This document shows positions 11,066-23,326 of a stretch of DNA of 64,000 nucleotides, piece after piece. Both the position numbers and the translations under genes were made by a program. The notes beneath the pieces were generated by a model. That model searched no databases. It was given only the letters and a program-made list of their open reading frames with translations, and was not told the DNA's origin. Location of the stretch: NCBI GenBank assembly GCA_036674765.1, contig JARVKI010000022.1, positions 62,001 to 126,000 on the forward strand, in the 5' to 3' direction. This DNA comes from Seiridium cupressi. Lineage: Eukaryota > Ascomycota > Sordariomycetes > Amphisphaeriales > Sporocadaceae. Each line of letters begins with the position of its first letter. Position 1 is the stretch's first letter.

Positions 11066-13475
11066 ATACGCCAAGCAGCTACAAGGAGTGGTTTGGCAAA
11101 GCTTGGTAAAAAATAAAAAAAGAGCCAATCCAGACCGATTGACAGTTGCGATTTTTGATTGTCCAATACTGTCGCTGCCGTCCCGAAGATCTATCGTCGG
11201 TTGCGATTCTTGATATTAAATCAGGAATGGAGACAAAAATGGGAAGAAATCAACTATGAAGTGAGCATAAAATGTCCGAAAATTGAATATCAGGATTGAT
11301 TAAATTGTGATATACTTGGTGTTCGGGAAATTCCAGGCCGTTCTCTGCGTAGTCTTTGTTAACCGATATATTGTCTTCAAAAACTCTAGCACCCAAGCCA
11401 TCAGCGACGCCACTAATTAATTGTTAATAACCATGTAAGTTGATATCTCTAACCCACACCCAACGCCATGAGATCATAGTACAACGCCAGCGTATACATT
11501 AGGTATTTCATCCATTCGCATTTATGATCTAGATACCTAAATTTCTTTCCATCAGAGACAGAAATATCGTCGTAGCAAAATATCAAGCATGAATCGCACC
11601 GTACAGACGCTTGGAGAAGTCATAAAGCCGAACCTCTATTAAGCGGTTTCAGTGATTTTAGTGAGGCTTGCTTTACGTGGCCGATGTTGACCGCTTCCAA
11701 ACTCTTGATTTATTACTACGCAAAACCTTACAGACTGCGGGTATTTTCGAAAAACTTGTATTGTTCACGCCACAGTCCATTGCTGGGTCCGGTTTCCCAA
11801 CCTTCCAGCTCACATAGATGGCGACGTGTAGCAAGAATCTCAACATACATCATTATCCATCGAAGAGGCAGTTGTGCATACCATGACATTGACACTAGAC
11901 GATATGCCGAAGGGCTACAACTATAATAGCAATCAAATTCTAAGGTCCGCAGATGTACTTGTCTGAATGGGTTGCACTGTATGATCTTCCCACCCTCTTT
12001 ATGGGGCTGAGGCTCGTACGGAAGCCTCAGGGATATGTATACGGATATGTTCGATATCTCGTCAGTACATTGGGCAACTGCCAGCTCAGCGGGACTGGAT
12101 TTTCGACGGAACACCAAACAGGAACGAAGAGGTAGGCGAAGACTGGTTGTGCCAGATCAAAGTGCAAAAGATCAATCAGTCCCGCTGGATCAGACGGAGC
12201 GATTGGTGAACCTGCTGGGAGATTTGAGTGGACTGCAAGTCATGGGAGGTTACAGGTGTGTTGGGAGGTACGCAGCTCTGCGGGAAGAGCATTACATGTT
12301 TCCACGGTGGCTAAGTGCTGCCACCATCGTCTGGAGGACCTACAGTTTGAGTTTATCACACCCATAGAGTGGAGGCCAATGGATCTGGCTGAAGACACGC
12401 TCTTCAACACCAGAAACTGCTCATCAATGAGCAAGCTGCACTCTTTCGAAGCATCTCTGAAGAAAAGAAACATGCGTTAAGAGTATTACAAGATTTGCCA
12501 TGGCTTCAAGGAAGCCCTGAGTGTGATGATGGTTGAAATATTACAGTTCCGCTTAGGCCAGTATACGGCTGGGGCAGTTTGTCTAAAAAGAAGTCTTCGA
12601 GGCGTAGACCTGAATAGCCATCTTGAAGTTCATCAATTCTAAGCACCTCCCTACTTCCTAGCGACTGCTTGTCTCACTCTGTTGGTAGAATATCTTTAGT
12701 CCATAAACCCTGTTATTCTGTAGGTCAGGCTCCAATATTGACAAAAATAAAATACCAAGATGATTTGAGGCTCGAAGAAAAACAAGTGTCAATGACATAA
12801 GATACAGTACACGGATGACGACCACTACATCAACGCCACTAAATAAGAATATGGCGGTAGTTGAGCCATATACTTTCGGTGGCCGTAGTAGGTAGAGTGA
12901 TATAATAAACAATAACATTAGAACGGTGGACTACTGTGAAATATGTATTCACATCACGAGTCAGCACCGGGACTCTGGTTTGATTTCTCTGCTGGTCTGA
13001 AACTTGTAGAAGCTGTTGTAATTCTGCCTCTCCAACCCAAAATTTGTTTTCTTTTTCTTTCTCTTTTTTGCTTCCCCTCGCACCTTCCTTATGAGCAGTC
13101 CTTGCTGGAGCCCTTCGCTGCTGTCTGTGCTTGCCTTAGGCCTTAAAGCGTATGACCCAGGCCCGCTGGCCCGTGCCACTGCTGCCTTGAAGCTGAACTC
13201 CCTGGGGCCGTTGTTGCCTCTGTAACGCCAGCTTTGTTTAAATTCCCAAAGTCAACACGAAATCTGATCCTGATCTTCCCATCCCCGATCTTCACCTCAA
13301 TCTCTTCTCCCGCCTTGACACTAGATTCTCAAAGTGTCAATTGTTTGCCCAACTCTTTCCCATACTTTTTTACACCCACCCTTGTCCTGAACAGCGGGGC
13401 ATTCACCACGTCGGGGCCCACCGCAGGAATTCATATTGTGCATCCCTTCTCCAAAGCTCGGCAGCTCATTGGACA
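11066..13475. other. Long gene-poor region upstream of PARP
   Basis: About 2.4 kb with many short open frames but no product I recognise. Base composition is AT-rich to about 12.95 kb. It then turns pyrimidine-rich toward 13.47 kb, which is probably the promoter and 5' leader of the PARP gene. A degenerate old gene or element could lie at 11.7-12.5 kb, but nothing identifies it. Confidence 0.5.
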
Positions 13476-15419
13476 ATGCCTCCAAAGAAGAAGGGTAGCG
13501 CACCGCCCGCCGCGGCGACCACAAGTGCCAGGGCCACTCGTTCTCGCATGCAGAAAGTAGCTCCTGCAGACAGCGATGCTGCCAGTCAAACACCGGACGG
13601 TGCTGTGTCATCTAAACCAGCCCGCGGTACTAAGAAAGCTGCTGCTGCTGCTACTACAGCTGCAGACAGCGTTCAAACCACACAATCTGATGATGAATCA
13701 GAGCCCACGAAACCAGCTCGTGGTCGGAAGCGAGCTGTGTCACCAGCGGCTGGTGTAGATGCGCCACAACCTGCTCCCAAAAAGACCAAGGCGTCCATCT
13801 CTACACCAGAAGCACCCACGGCCAAGAACCCTGAATCTATCCAGCAACAAAGTCCGGAGCTTGAAGATGCTCAAGTTGCCAAACCAGGAGTCAAAATTCC
13901 TCTGGACGAAAATATTGCTGGTGAACTGGCCCGATATGAGGTTTACATTGACGACGACGGTATCATCTATGACGCCTCCCTGAACCAGACAAATGCTGGC
14001 CACAACAACAACAAATTCTACCGGATTCAGCTCCTCCGAAATGTCGTTGGTGACTACAAGACCTGGACTCGCTGGGGCCGGGTTGGAGACCGGGGTACGA
14101 AGGCTGTACTCGGCGACGGAAGTTTGCAGGTTGCACTCTCCAGCTTCAACAAGAAGTTCAAGGAAAAGTCTGGCCTGAATTGGCAAGATCGGAACGAGCA
14201 GCCCAAAGCCAAGAAGTACACATTTGTCGAACGCAGTTACGCTCCCGAATCTGATGACGATGACCCATCGTCCAAGGTCAAGACCGAGGATAGCACCGAA
14301 GCACCTGATTCAAAGCTAGCACCGGCTGTCCAAGAGCTCATGGAGCTCATTTTCAACCAGCAGTACTTCCAGAACGTTATGTCAGCAATGAACTACGATG
14401 TGCAGAAGCTCCCACTTGGGAAGCTGAGCAAGACTACCCTGACTCGTGGTTATCAAGCGCTGAAGGACTTGTCGGCACTGCTCAACGATCGTTCACTGGC
14501 AACGACACTATATGGAACCTCTTTCGAGGACGCTACAGAGAACCTTTCCAACTCATATTTCTCGTACATACCCCATATCTTTGGTCGGCGTGCTCCCCCA
14601 GTCATTCGAGACGAGACTATGCTCAAGCAAGAAATAGAACTTCTTGAAAGCTTGTCAGACATGAAGGATGCTGATGCAATCCTCAAGCCAGAGCAGAAAG
14701 ATACCGAGCGGCTCAACATTCTAGACCGCCAGTTCCAAGGTCTTGGGATGGAGGAAATGACACCTCTGAAGCATACTAGCACCGAGTTTCAGGAGCTTAA
14801 GAGCTATCTTATGGACACTCGAGGCTCGACGCACAACGCCAACTACCAGATCGATCAGATCTTTCGGATTGAGCGAAGTGGTGAGAAGGGCCGCTTTGAC
14901 AACAGTGCATTTGCCGGACCTCCGCGTGATAGACGTCTTCTGTGGCATGGATCCCGGTGCACCAATTTTGGTGGTATTCTTTCGCAAGGTTTGCGAATCG
15001 CTCCTCCGGAAGCTCCTGTTTCTGGTTACATGTTCGGCAAGGGCATCTATCTTGCCGACATGAGCTCAAAGTCGGCAAATTACTGCTGTGCCTACCAGAC
15101 CAATGGTCATGCTCTGTTGCTCCTTTGCGAAGCTGAGCTCGGCAATCCGATGCAGATATTGACCAATGCCTCATACGAAGCGGGTGATGATGCCAAGGCA
15201 AAGGGGATGCTTTCAACTTGGGGCCAAGGCACAACTGGGCCAAAGCAATGGAAGGATGCCGACTGCGTCAATCCTTCTTTGAAGGGCATCAAGATGCCGG
15301 ATACGAAGGTCAAGCCTGGCACGACAGATGTTCCCAATGCGAATCTGCTTTATAACGAATATATCGCCTATGACGTTGCCCAGGTCCGTCTCCGGTACTT
15401 GTTCCGAGTTCGTATGTAG
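13476..15419 (+). CDS. Poly(ADP-ribose) polymerase, WGR type
   Basis: Intronless gene of 647 aa. Residues 1-140 are Ala/Lys/Pro-rich and disordered, with basic clusters (KKKG, RGRKR) that look like nuclear signals. The WGR domain spans about 150-255 (WGR at 200-202), the helical regulatory domain about 285-410, and the catalytic domain about 425-647. The H-Y-E triad is complete: H491 in LLWHGSR, Y536 in KSANYC and E628 in YNEYIAYD, so poly-ADP-ribosylation is expected. The role inferred from the family is DNA-damage signalling using NAD+. Fungal PARPs commonly carry an N-terminal BRCT domain. None is visible here, and none was found in the 500 bases upstream. The ATG at 13476 starts MPPKKKG; an in-frame ATG at 13341 would add an unlikely leader. 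Confidence 0.94.
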   Translation: MPPKKKGSAPPAAATTSARATRSRMQKVAPADSDAASQTPDGAVSSKPARGTKKAAAAATTAADSVQTTQSDDESEPTKPARGRKRAVSPAAGVDAPQPAPKKTKASISTPEAPTAKNPESIQQQSPELEDAQVAKPGVKIPLDENIAGELARYEVYIDDDGIIYDASLNQTNAGHNNNKFYRIQLLRNVVGDYKTWTRWGRVGDRGTKAVLGDGSLQVALSSFNKKFKEKSGLNWQDRNEQPKAKKYTFVERSYAPESDDDDPSSKVKTEDSTEAPDSKLAPAVQELMELIFNQQYFQNVMSAMNYDVQKLPLGKLSKTTLTRGYQALKDLSALLNDRSLATTLYGTSFEDATENLSNSYFSYIPHIFGRRAPPVIRDETMLKQEIELLESLSDMKDADAILKPEQKDTERLNILDRQFQGLGMEEMTPLKHTSTEFQELKSYLMDTRGSTHNANYQIDQIFRIERSGEKGRFDNSAFAGPPRDRRLLWHGSRCTNFGGILSQGLRIAPPEAPVSGYMFGKGIYLADMSSKSANYCCAYQTNGHALLLLCEAELGNPMQILTNASYEAGDDAKAKGMLSTWGQGTTGPKQWKDADCVNPSLKGIKMPDTKVKPGTTDVPNANLLYNEYIAYDVAQVRLRYLFRVRM

Positions 15420-17072
15420 GACCTCGAGCCGAAGCTGTGAAGGAGAGACAAGGCCTTGAATGCCTATACGATCGTCCGGGGAACTACGCCGCTGCCCTTC
15501 TGCGATTGGGTGTCATGACTTCTAATACGTGTATAAGATCGGCGCATCATGTGCTACGACACCCTCTGTCATTCGGAAATGGAAATGATGTAGGAATTGA
15601 TGCAGGCCGGAGAAGATATGAGCTGTTATTGCCCGTTATTTGGACGAAAGGTGGGGGCTGGTGTGAGAATTCTTCTTCATAGGTCACCTTGCTATTTCTC
15701 TTAATGTGAAAGACCTTCTTGATTATGAAGCTTCTGTTTGTCTACTCGTGTCAAACTCCTAGCATGCCTGGTGCATGAGCACGAAATAAGCGCAGAGCGC
15801 CAAACACCTGCAGACGCAAAGAGCAGTCCAAGGGCCTAGGCAGCTTTCAAGCGGATCTGTGCATTAGAACTGCAGGCTCGCTAGTTCGGTATAGAGATGG
15901 TCTGGAAGTTTACCATCAATTTATACTTTTAACGGCACCAACCGACAACGCACATCGGCGCTCGTGTTCAAATCTTCCTGATCGACACCAAATCAATGCT
16001 CAAAAATGGCATTGCATTTCCGGGTTTGATCGCAAGCACCAAGATGTGAAAGACCAAGAGGAGAGATGGCATGGCAAGTCACCATTCCAGTTCGGCAGCC
16101 CTACAATAGTACTCGAGTACTATGCAAGCTTGAATTTGGAAACAGACGTTGCACTGATACCACAAGAAACGCTGAAGATTCTTGACCCAATTTCCCTAAA
16201 TCATTGTCGTCGCAAATTCCCTGGGAGATCTGAAGCTGCAAAGCAGCGCCGGCTATGACATGTGGACGAAGGGTCATGCGAGGCGTTGTCATCCAGGTCA
16301 AGTAGGAGCAGGGGTGGGCCAGAGGTGATTGATTGCTCGATGTGATCGAGTAATACAGAAGACTATCTAGGCGCAATCAGCCTGGCAGCCGTTCGTGGAG
16401 CGATAAGCGGGGGATCTACGCCTGTGGGCTTGCTATCCCTGGCTGCTTTTAGAATTTTTCGATCCCAGAAGAGGCTGACAATCCCAGCTTCTCCATGGGA
16501 AACATCGGACAATAGCGGCTAGCACTGCCGGTTGTCGGCTGATGCCCAATTTGCGGCCAATTGCGCGTCTTGAAAGTGCTTGCGAGGGCTGGCTACGGAG
16601 AAGCCGACTTGGAGATGCAGTATGCCAAGGGGCAAGGTCAATGTGGGGGGACCCGTCACTTGCCCTGGTCACTATCAGTTCTATCAGATGTTTATGGCTT
16701 TCTTTCGAGTGAAGGAAATGATACATGGGATGGGCGCGGACAATGCCAATGGTGTTAGTCTGAGACCTTTTCTACACTCTTATCTCTCTCCTGAATATTT
16801 ATATTCTCACAATTCCCGGATCGTGGATCTGCGTTACCTGCCTCGAGGTAGTCACATTTGAGTTTTCTGTTACACTACAACCCTGAACCTTCCCCAAACC
16901 CCTCAACAGGTGTAGCGTCATACTCACTCATACCCTGCCGGGTGCTGCAGCGTCAGTTCACTAAAACTGGGACACGACGGGCGGCTTTTTTTTATTACTC
17001 GAGAATTACTCGACAGGAATTGAGCCTCAACACAGTCTCAGTCCTGCTCACCCAATCTGGTATTAAACCGAT
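15420..17072. other. Intergenic between PARP and the permease
   Basis: About 1.65 kb with no recognisable gene. It includes the PARP 3' UTR and the permease promoter. Short open frames lack family resemblance. Confidence 0.5.
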
Positions 17073-18940
17073 ATGAGCAAACTCTCCAGCTCTAGGTTCG
17101 GCCACTGGGCCGAGAGGCTAGCTGTTGACAATGAGGGCGGGCTGAGCACCGCGCAGTTGATGGTAAGCCACATCTGCACCGCCTTGGACACTCCCACGGG
17201 GGTTATGTCTGATTCGACCAAGAAGACTAACGAGCTATGTATTGTAGTTGACGAACAATGATTTGAAGCCGGTAGAGCCAGAGCGTCGACAATGGGGCGC
17301 ATGGAACTTTGTTGGCTTTTGGATTGCAGACTCGTTCAACATCAATACATGGATGATCTCATCCTCCATGATCGTGGCTGGTCTTTCATGGTGGCAGTCA
17401 TGGCTCTGTGTGTGGATTGGGTACGCAATTGCGGCATGCTTCATCTGCTCGACTGGCCGCATCGGTGCCATGTACCATATCGGATTTCCCGTTGTTAACC
17501 GAGCCTCCTTTGGTATCTGGGGGAACTTATGGCCGGTTTTTAATCGGGCTGCTATGGCATGCGTCTGGTATGGTGTCCAGTCATGGATTGGTGGGCGTTG
17601 TGTGTATTTGATGATCCGGTCGATATGGCTCAGTTGGGTATGTGTTTGTTCCCGTTCCCAACAAATTGCCCAGGTCTCGAGGCTAACTTGCAATGCCAGG
17701 ATCGTGATACCATTCCGAACACGTTTTCGGCAGACTCAGGGGCTACCACGGCCGATTATGCCTCGTTCTTCATCTTTTGGTTTTGTTCACTTCCAGCAAT
17801 TTGGTTCCCAGTCCACAAAATCCGTCACCTGTTCACAGTGAAAGCCTACTTCGTGCCTTGCGCCGGTATTGCCTTCTTTATCTGGGCCATCGTACGAGCT
17901 GGAGGCATTGGACCAATTGTCCACCAACCATCGTCACTCACTGGTTCTGAACTGGGCTGGCAGATTGTGAAGGGTAAGTAGATATGTTCCCCGAGGCCGT
18001 TGGGCATTGCTTCTCACGCGTATTCCCAGGTATCATGAGTTCGATCGCCAACTTCGCCACACTCATCGTGAACGACCCAGATTTTACTCGCTTTGCCGGC
18101 AAACCGCGCGATGCCCTCTGGTCCCAGCTTATCACGATCCCTATTGGTTTCGCTGTGACTAGCTTCATCGGTATTATTGTTTCTTCTTCATCAGTCGTCA
18201 TTTACCCTGGAACCGAGCCTATCTGGGATCCTCTGGTCCTCCTCGAGAATTTTATCGACGACGGTGGTTCTGGTCAGCGATTTGGAGTCTTCGTGATTGC
18301 CGCTGCCTTCGCTCTTGCTCAACTGGGAACCAACATTGCTGCAAACTCGGTCTCGGCTGGTACCGATATGACAGCCCTGCTGCCCCGATTCATCAACATC
18401 CGACGCGGTGGTTACATCTGCGCCGTCATCGGCCTCGCCATGTGTCCCTATACGCTCCTCACCTCGAGCAACCAGTTCACGACCTATTTGAGTGCCTACT
18501 CTGTCTTCCTCAGTTCCATCGCCGGAGTAATGATTTCCGACTACTACTTTGTCCGAAAGGGATTCTTGGACGTCAAGGAGCTATACGATGCTCGCAAGGC
18601 CGGCCCGTACTTTTATACCTTTGGTGTGCACTGGCGGGCCTACGCCGCATATATCAGCGGAATCCTTATCAACGTTGTTGGGTTCGCCGGAGCTGTTGGG
18701 CGGGACGTGCCGGTTGGCGCGACCTACATTTACAATTTGAACTTCTTCTGCGGCTTCATTATCTCCTCGAGCATGTACTGGGGTCTTTGCAAGTTGTTCC
18801 CCATCCCGGCGACCAGTAACAAGTGGATGGAAGTGGGTGATGAGATTACGGATATCAGCTTGGCTTACGATGGCAGCAGCCGCCAGGAATTTGACGAGGA
18901 AGCGGTCATGGGCACCAAGTACGGCGAAAAGAGTGCCTAA
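17073..18940 (+). CDS. NCS1 nucleobase permease (uracil/allantoin type)
   Basis: Four exons (17073-17162, 17248-17637, 17700-17973, 18030-18940) give 554 aa of a nucleobase:cation symporter-1 of the plasma membrane. Splices are GT-AG, with the first intron carrying an ACTAAC branch site. Family signs include [14 protein letters not shown] in the first membrane helix, [13 protein letters not shown], the [18 protein letters not shown] stretch, and [18 protein letters not shown] with GYICAVIGL. Around twelve hydrophobic segments are visible. The C-terminal tail is acidic and cytosolic. The Fur4/Dal4-like subfamily (uracil, allantoin, uridine) fits best, but the substrate cannot be read from sequence by eye. 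No catabolic neighbour helps to decide. Confidence 0.92.
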
Positions 18941-20022
18941 AGCAGGAAGTTCCTCCATCTCTACTGGGATACAATTGGATTAGGGAAAAGTATTTATCTT
19001 TTTAAATTGTTGGGTTTACAGCTTGTCTGGACGATTTCATGTTGAATGATACCATTTATCTATCGCGTTTTTGGTGTATAACTTGAAATACTGTTCCCAT
19101 ATGCTCAGCCCCTGCTGGTCACAGTGGCCCATGGATTTGCAAGAATGCCAGTTTGGAAGGAGGCCGTCTCTCCAGAAGTACGCCCAACCCAGAACAAGCC
19201 TTCATCTTTCCTCGCCTGCTCTTCCGGCTAAACACTGCTTATAGAGTGATGCTCAGGCGCGGACAACGAGCTTATGTGCAATGCTTGTAAATAGCTGGGG
19301 GTGGCAGAATTTGTTGGTCTTCCGCGCTGACGGTAAGATTCAGACAGGAAATGGCAAAACACCGACAGCCCCGAAAGTTTAACGACTGATCTATAATGAC
19401 AATAGTATGGTTGGTCTAGGATTATTGGTAGAGTAACATCGTCACAATACAATACAACGCTGGCCCATAAATGTAGGCATGGATGTCACCATAGTGTTGG
19501 TGAGCGTGTAATTGGACCTAGTGCCTCACGTCAAATCCGACACGGAATACATGTTCTTACTCAGCAGTTGAATGGCAGCGGTTAGGGTCACAGCATATTT
19601 TTGTACAGCCAGCTGGCTCATCGGATGGTAAAAATTCATTTCATGATGGCGCATGGAATTTGAGACGAGAACAATCCAGCTTGCATTCCTGATTCAATCG
19701 AGCAAAAAGGCAGCATTACAATAGTGGGCTGAGGGGCGGCAACTACAGGCTTTGCTTTGTACCACGCAGCGGCCTGAAGCACGGGCCAGACTGGAGCCTG
19801 CAGCCTGCAGCCTAGTTAGTTAGCACCTCATTGCTGAAATCGAAAGCCTATCAAAACACTTACTCGGTGCACTTCCGAGCATTGTGAACGAACAAAAGCC
19901 AACAGACAAACGCAATATGCGATCCTTCCTCATTCCTGCCTGCTCCTTCGCGTAGATCTCCCATTCTTCTCCTCCATCTAACTTCTGGTGTGGCTTCACT
20001 CAATAGCAGCAGCGCATCCAGG
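18941..20022. other. Intergenic between permease and F-box gene
   Basis: No recognisable gene. The last 150 bases are pyrimidine-rich and likely the core promoter of the next gene. A short CAGCCTGCAGCCTG duplication occurs near 19797-19812. Confidence 0.5.
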
Positions 20023-21725
20023 ATGGCGGCACCAGCAGCGCCAGCCCGCGATAATAGTCGTCTATTGACGATGCCACTGGAGATTCTTCAGCAGATCGCT
20101 CGCCATCTCACCACGCCCGAATACGGGAATCTTCGGCTGACCTGCAGGCACTTGGAAGCATCCGTCTTCAATGCATTCTCCCGGGAGTTCTTTCTGAAGA
20201 AGCAGTTCATGATCACTCATTTCAGCCTACAGGCTTTGGTTGACATTTCCAACTCCCGGCTGGCAGATGGTCTGAGGCACATCGTCATGGGCGTTGAACG
20301 CCTGTCCCAGAGGATTCTGCCGGGCAACCACCAGCCCGATCACGTGAAGAGGATCAAGTACCGCGAGGAATACATCGACCATCATGCCCTCCTTGCAAGT
20401 GGACACGACATCGAGATGATGGCCCAAGCCTTTGCCAACCTGAAGAATCTCGAGATTGTAGAGATTCGAGATTTCAGGTCCGTGTCACGCTTCCGCGACG
20501 CTCCTGACACGGAGTGGAAGAGCTACGGGACCAAGACCTTTGAAGCAGAGACGGGCGTACAATTGGAGTCACCAGCCAACTATGGTTCCGCTTCTCGCGC
20601 CGAGGAGGCTAGCAATCACATAAGCCGCCTCTTCCAAAACATGCTTCGAGCCCTGGGCAGGGTATCTGTTTATCCGAAGCGCCTTGAGGTCAACTTGAGG
20701 CATTCTGGTCTCGACGAGAAAGCATTCAAGTTTCAGAAGTATGACGAGTCTGCCATCTTCCCAGTATTGGCCGGCCTCGAGCATCTCAACCTTGATCTGT
20801 ACTCGGGTTTCTTCCTGCCCGACTTCTTCGTTCAGGATCATGACAATAACTCAGGCACTGCTTGCTCAACCTACCACATCAGACGCTTCTTCTTCCTTGT
20901 CGACAAAGTACAGCACTTGCGGCTGAACTTTCAGTCAATCCGATCGCAGGAAGCGCGTGAGCTAATATCTTGGCTTTCCAAGTCTCCGCCAGGTTCTTCG
21001 TCAAGTGCAAGCTTTTGCTCCCCTCAGAGTTCACTTTCTGAATCTCCGCCGCCCGTCCTGTTCAAGGACCTTCGACAGCTCGAGATCGGCAAGGTAGTCG
21101 TGGAACCCAAGGTTCTACTGGCATTGCTCCACAAACACAAATCAACTCTGCGCGGTATCGAGCTTCATCGTTTGGGACTGTTGGACACCAGCCAGTCTCA
21201 GGGTCGACACAACCAGTGGAGCAAACTTTTTGGGCAGATGGCGAAGCTGGGCCTGAATCTGAATCATATAGCCACCAGCGCCTTAAGTCAGGAAAGGGAA
21301 AGAAGGGAACAAGTACGACGGGTCTTGTTCAAGGATTCTCCCAATGGTAGGCGCACCTGGCAAGGACAAGATCTAGACGGGGCTCTCAAGGATCTCGTGA
21401 ACAACGTCGTTGTAGACTGGCCAGACCAAGACACTGAGAGCAGTCAGTTCGACAGTGATGAAGACAGTGAAGCTGGTGAGTCCCACTCATCATGAAATAT
21501 ATCAGTTCTCTTCCATCCATGCGCCTTGACCGAGTGATGGCTCCATGTGCTTACCGTTTTTGAGATACTCTAGATGACATCCTCGACGACATGCTGGACG
21601 ACATTGACCCTGGCCAAGAGGAAGAGGACGAGGAAAGCGATATGGACATGGACGATATTATTAACGCGTCTCTTCATGCGCTAGCTCAGCAATTACCACT
21701 GTACCCCATAATTGGGCCCGACTGA
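20023..21725 (+). CDS. F-box protein
   Basis: Exons 20023-21475 and 21574-21725 (98-nt intron, GTGAGT...CTAG) give 534 aa. An F-box-like segment lies near the start: LTMPLEILQQIARHLTTPEYGNLRLTCRHLE, followed by a long region of leucine-rich character without clear repeats. The tail added by exon 2 is strongly acidic (ILDDMLDDIDPGQEEEDEES), then a hydrophobic end. F-box proteins present substrates to SCF ubiquitin ligases through Skp1; the substrate here is unknown. This kind of F-box protein, with a variable body, is common and often lineage-specific in filamentous fungi. If the intron were retained, translation would stop about seven codons past the exon-1 border and the acidic tail would be lost. 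Confidence 0.8.
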
Positions 21726-22097
21726 ATGCAACCCAGTCACTCGGGAAGATGGATGGTCAGATGTAGGGCGGGAAACGACAGACTAGACCGGATCTAGTCA
21801 ACAGTCAAATAGACTGGCTGTGATTGACAGGGAGTCTATTCGAGCTTACGAAGTTACGAATTACGATTGATCTCTATGACGTACGGGTCTTAAATTCCAC
21901 TAACCATTCGCGTCCAGAAGCTACTGCTTGCACACCATAACCAGATCCTTGCGTTGAGCCAGGATTAACATCATGTATATTACAGTAGATGTGCCGCCAA
22001 GCATAAGCTCGACCATCCATGATTAATCGCCATCTGTAGAGGGATCCCCATACTAATTCCACTACCTCTTCGTTCTCTTAACACCGTTGTCGTCCCG
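21726..22097. other. Convergent intergenic region
   Basis: 3' flanks of the F-box gene (plus) and the hydrolase gene (minus). Nothing recognisable. Confidence 0.6.
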
Positions 22098-23326
22098 CTA
22101 TATTTGTTCGTCAAAGAAATCAAGCATTACTTTGTACGTGATAGGCCAGGTGTACTCCTGGCATGCGGTCAACGATTTCGCTCACCATCAAAGCTTATGT
22201 AAGTGTTCCTTACCAAGTTAAGGCCGTGGCCGCTTCCGGGCACGACAAAAGCATCAAAATAGCTGGCATTCGCAAAGTATTCCTGGACCATGGCCGGAAT
22301 GGATGGGGTTGAAATCGTGCAGTTGCCACCGCAGAAGGGTATGTCACGGTCTGTCGCATCGAATCATGGTCAGCATTTGCTCGCCTCTAAGAATCTGCAG
22401 CCCAACTCACCTCCTGTAACAACAAGCACGGGTCCGGGATAAGTGTTTAGCACACTTGCAGGTCCAGCAATGGTCAACAGCTCGCCAACGGTGACGGGCT
22501 CGCCCGTGTTATAAGCAGCTTCTAGAATAGCAGGATCGAAAACACCCGGGGCGAAAAAGTTGGTTTGTACACCTGATTGGTCGCCAGCGGCTAGGTAGCC
22601 GTCCGGATAGGCAGCCAAAGCTGGGTTCCCGTTGGCCTGGACAAAGTTTCCGCCGAGTTCAAAGTAGGGCACGTAGTCTGGGCTCTGGCTGAAGCCTTGG
22701 AGAATGATGGCGTCCGAGAGCTCAGGGTGCTGCGCAACGAGGCCGTATGTCTGGATAGAGCCAAAGCTGTGGCCGACGTGCACGATCTTCTCGTAACAGC
22801 CGACACCATCGATAGTGTTCTCACGAAGTGCAGTCGTCAAGGTGACCAAGGCGGCGACCTCGAGGAACGATTGGATTTCGTTGACGGGCTCTCCGTGCTG
22901 CGACTGCCCAATGCCTAAGCGGTCGTACGAAAAAGTGGAATATCCGCAGGCAAGTGCCTGGTTGACGTAGCTATAATTATAGTTATTGGCCGGGAAATCC
23001 CAATATGACCTATCGAAGCCGATACCATGGGTCAGCACCTGCAGTGCCTTGCCAGGACCGGCGTCGGGCTCGCAGTAGGTCGCGGCGATTTCGTATGTGC
23101 CAGATATGGTAGCATAGCCCGTGAGAAGTTCTTCCGTGAGATTATGGCCGGGTTGTGCAAGGTCTAGGATAAAATTCGTCACGTCCACGTTGGTCTCGGG
23201 CGCTTGGATGTCAAACACGCCGTTCCGTGCCGACAAGGTGAGCGGGACTGTCAGGTTTTGGCACTGACGGGCCGCGGCCGAGGCCACAAACCCTGTGATG
23301 AGGGCGAGCAGTGTGTTACGGGCCAT
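22098..23326 (-). CDS. Secreted alpha/beta-hydrolase
   Basis: Three exons, 23326-22411, 22350-22214 and 22157-22098, give 370 aa. The N-terminus MARNTLLALITGFVASAAA is a signal peptide, so the enzyme is probably secreted. The fold is shown by the oxyanion turn THGIGFD (about 100), the nucleophile elbow VGHSFGS with S187, a TGDRDIPFCGG segment that supplies the acid (D306 or D308), and H347 in PGSGHGLNL. Exons 2 and 3 are short, but they supply the acid and the histidine, so the gene is complete only with them. The Cys pair in FCGGNC and several N-x-S/T sites suit an extracellular protein. The substrate is unknown: an esterase or epoxide-hydrolase-like activity is possible. The start is chosen at the signal peptide, not at an in-frame ATG 138 bases upstream. 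Confidence 0.88.

Noticed and set aside
12035..12480. Chain of short plus-strand frames as a gene
   Set aside because: Frames shift often without splice signals and show no recognisable domain.
16046..16861. Short frames between PARP and permease as genes
   Set aside because: No domain, no consistent splice pattern and weak coding character.
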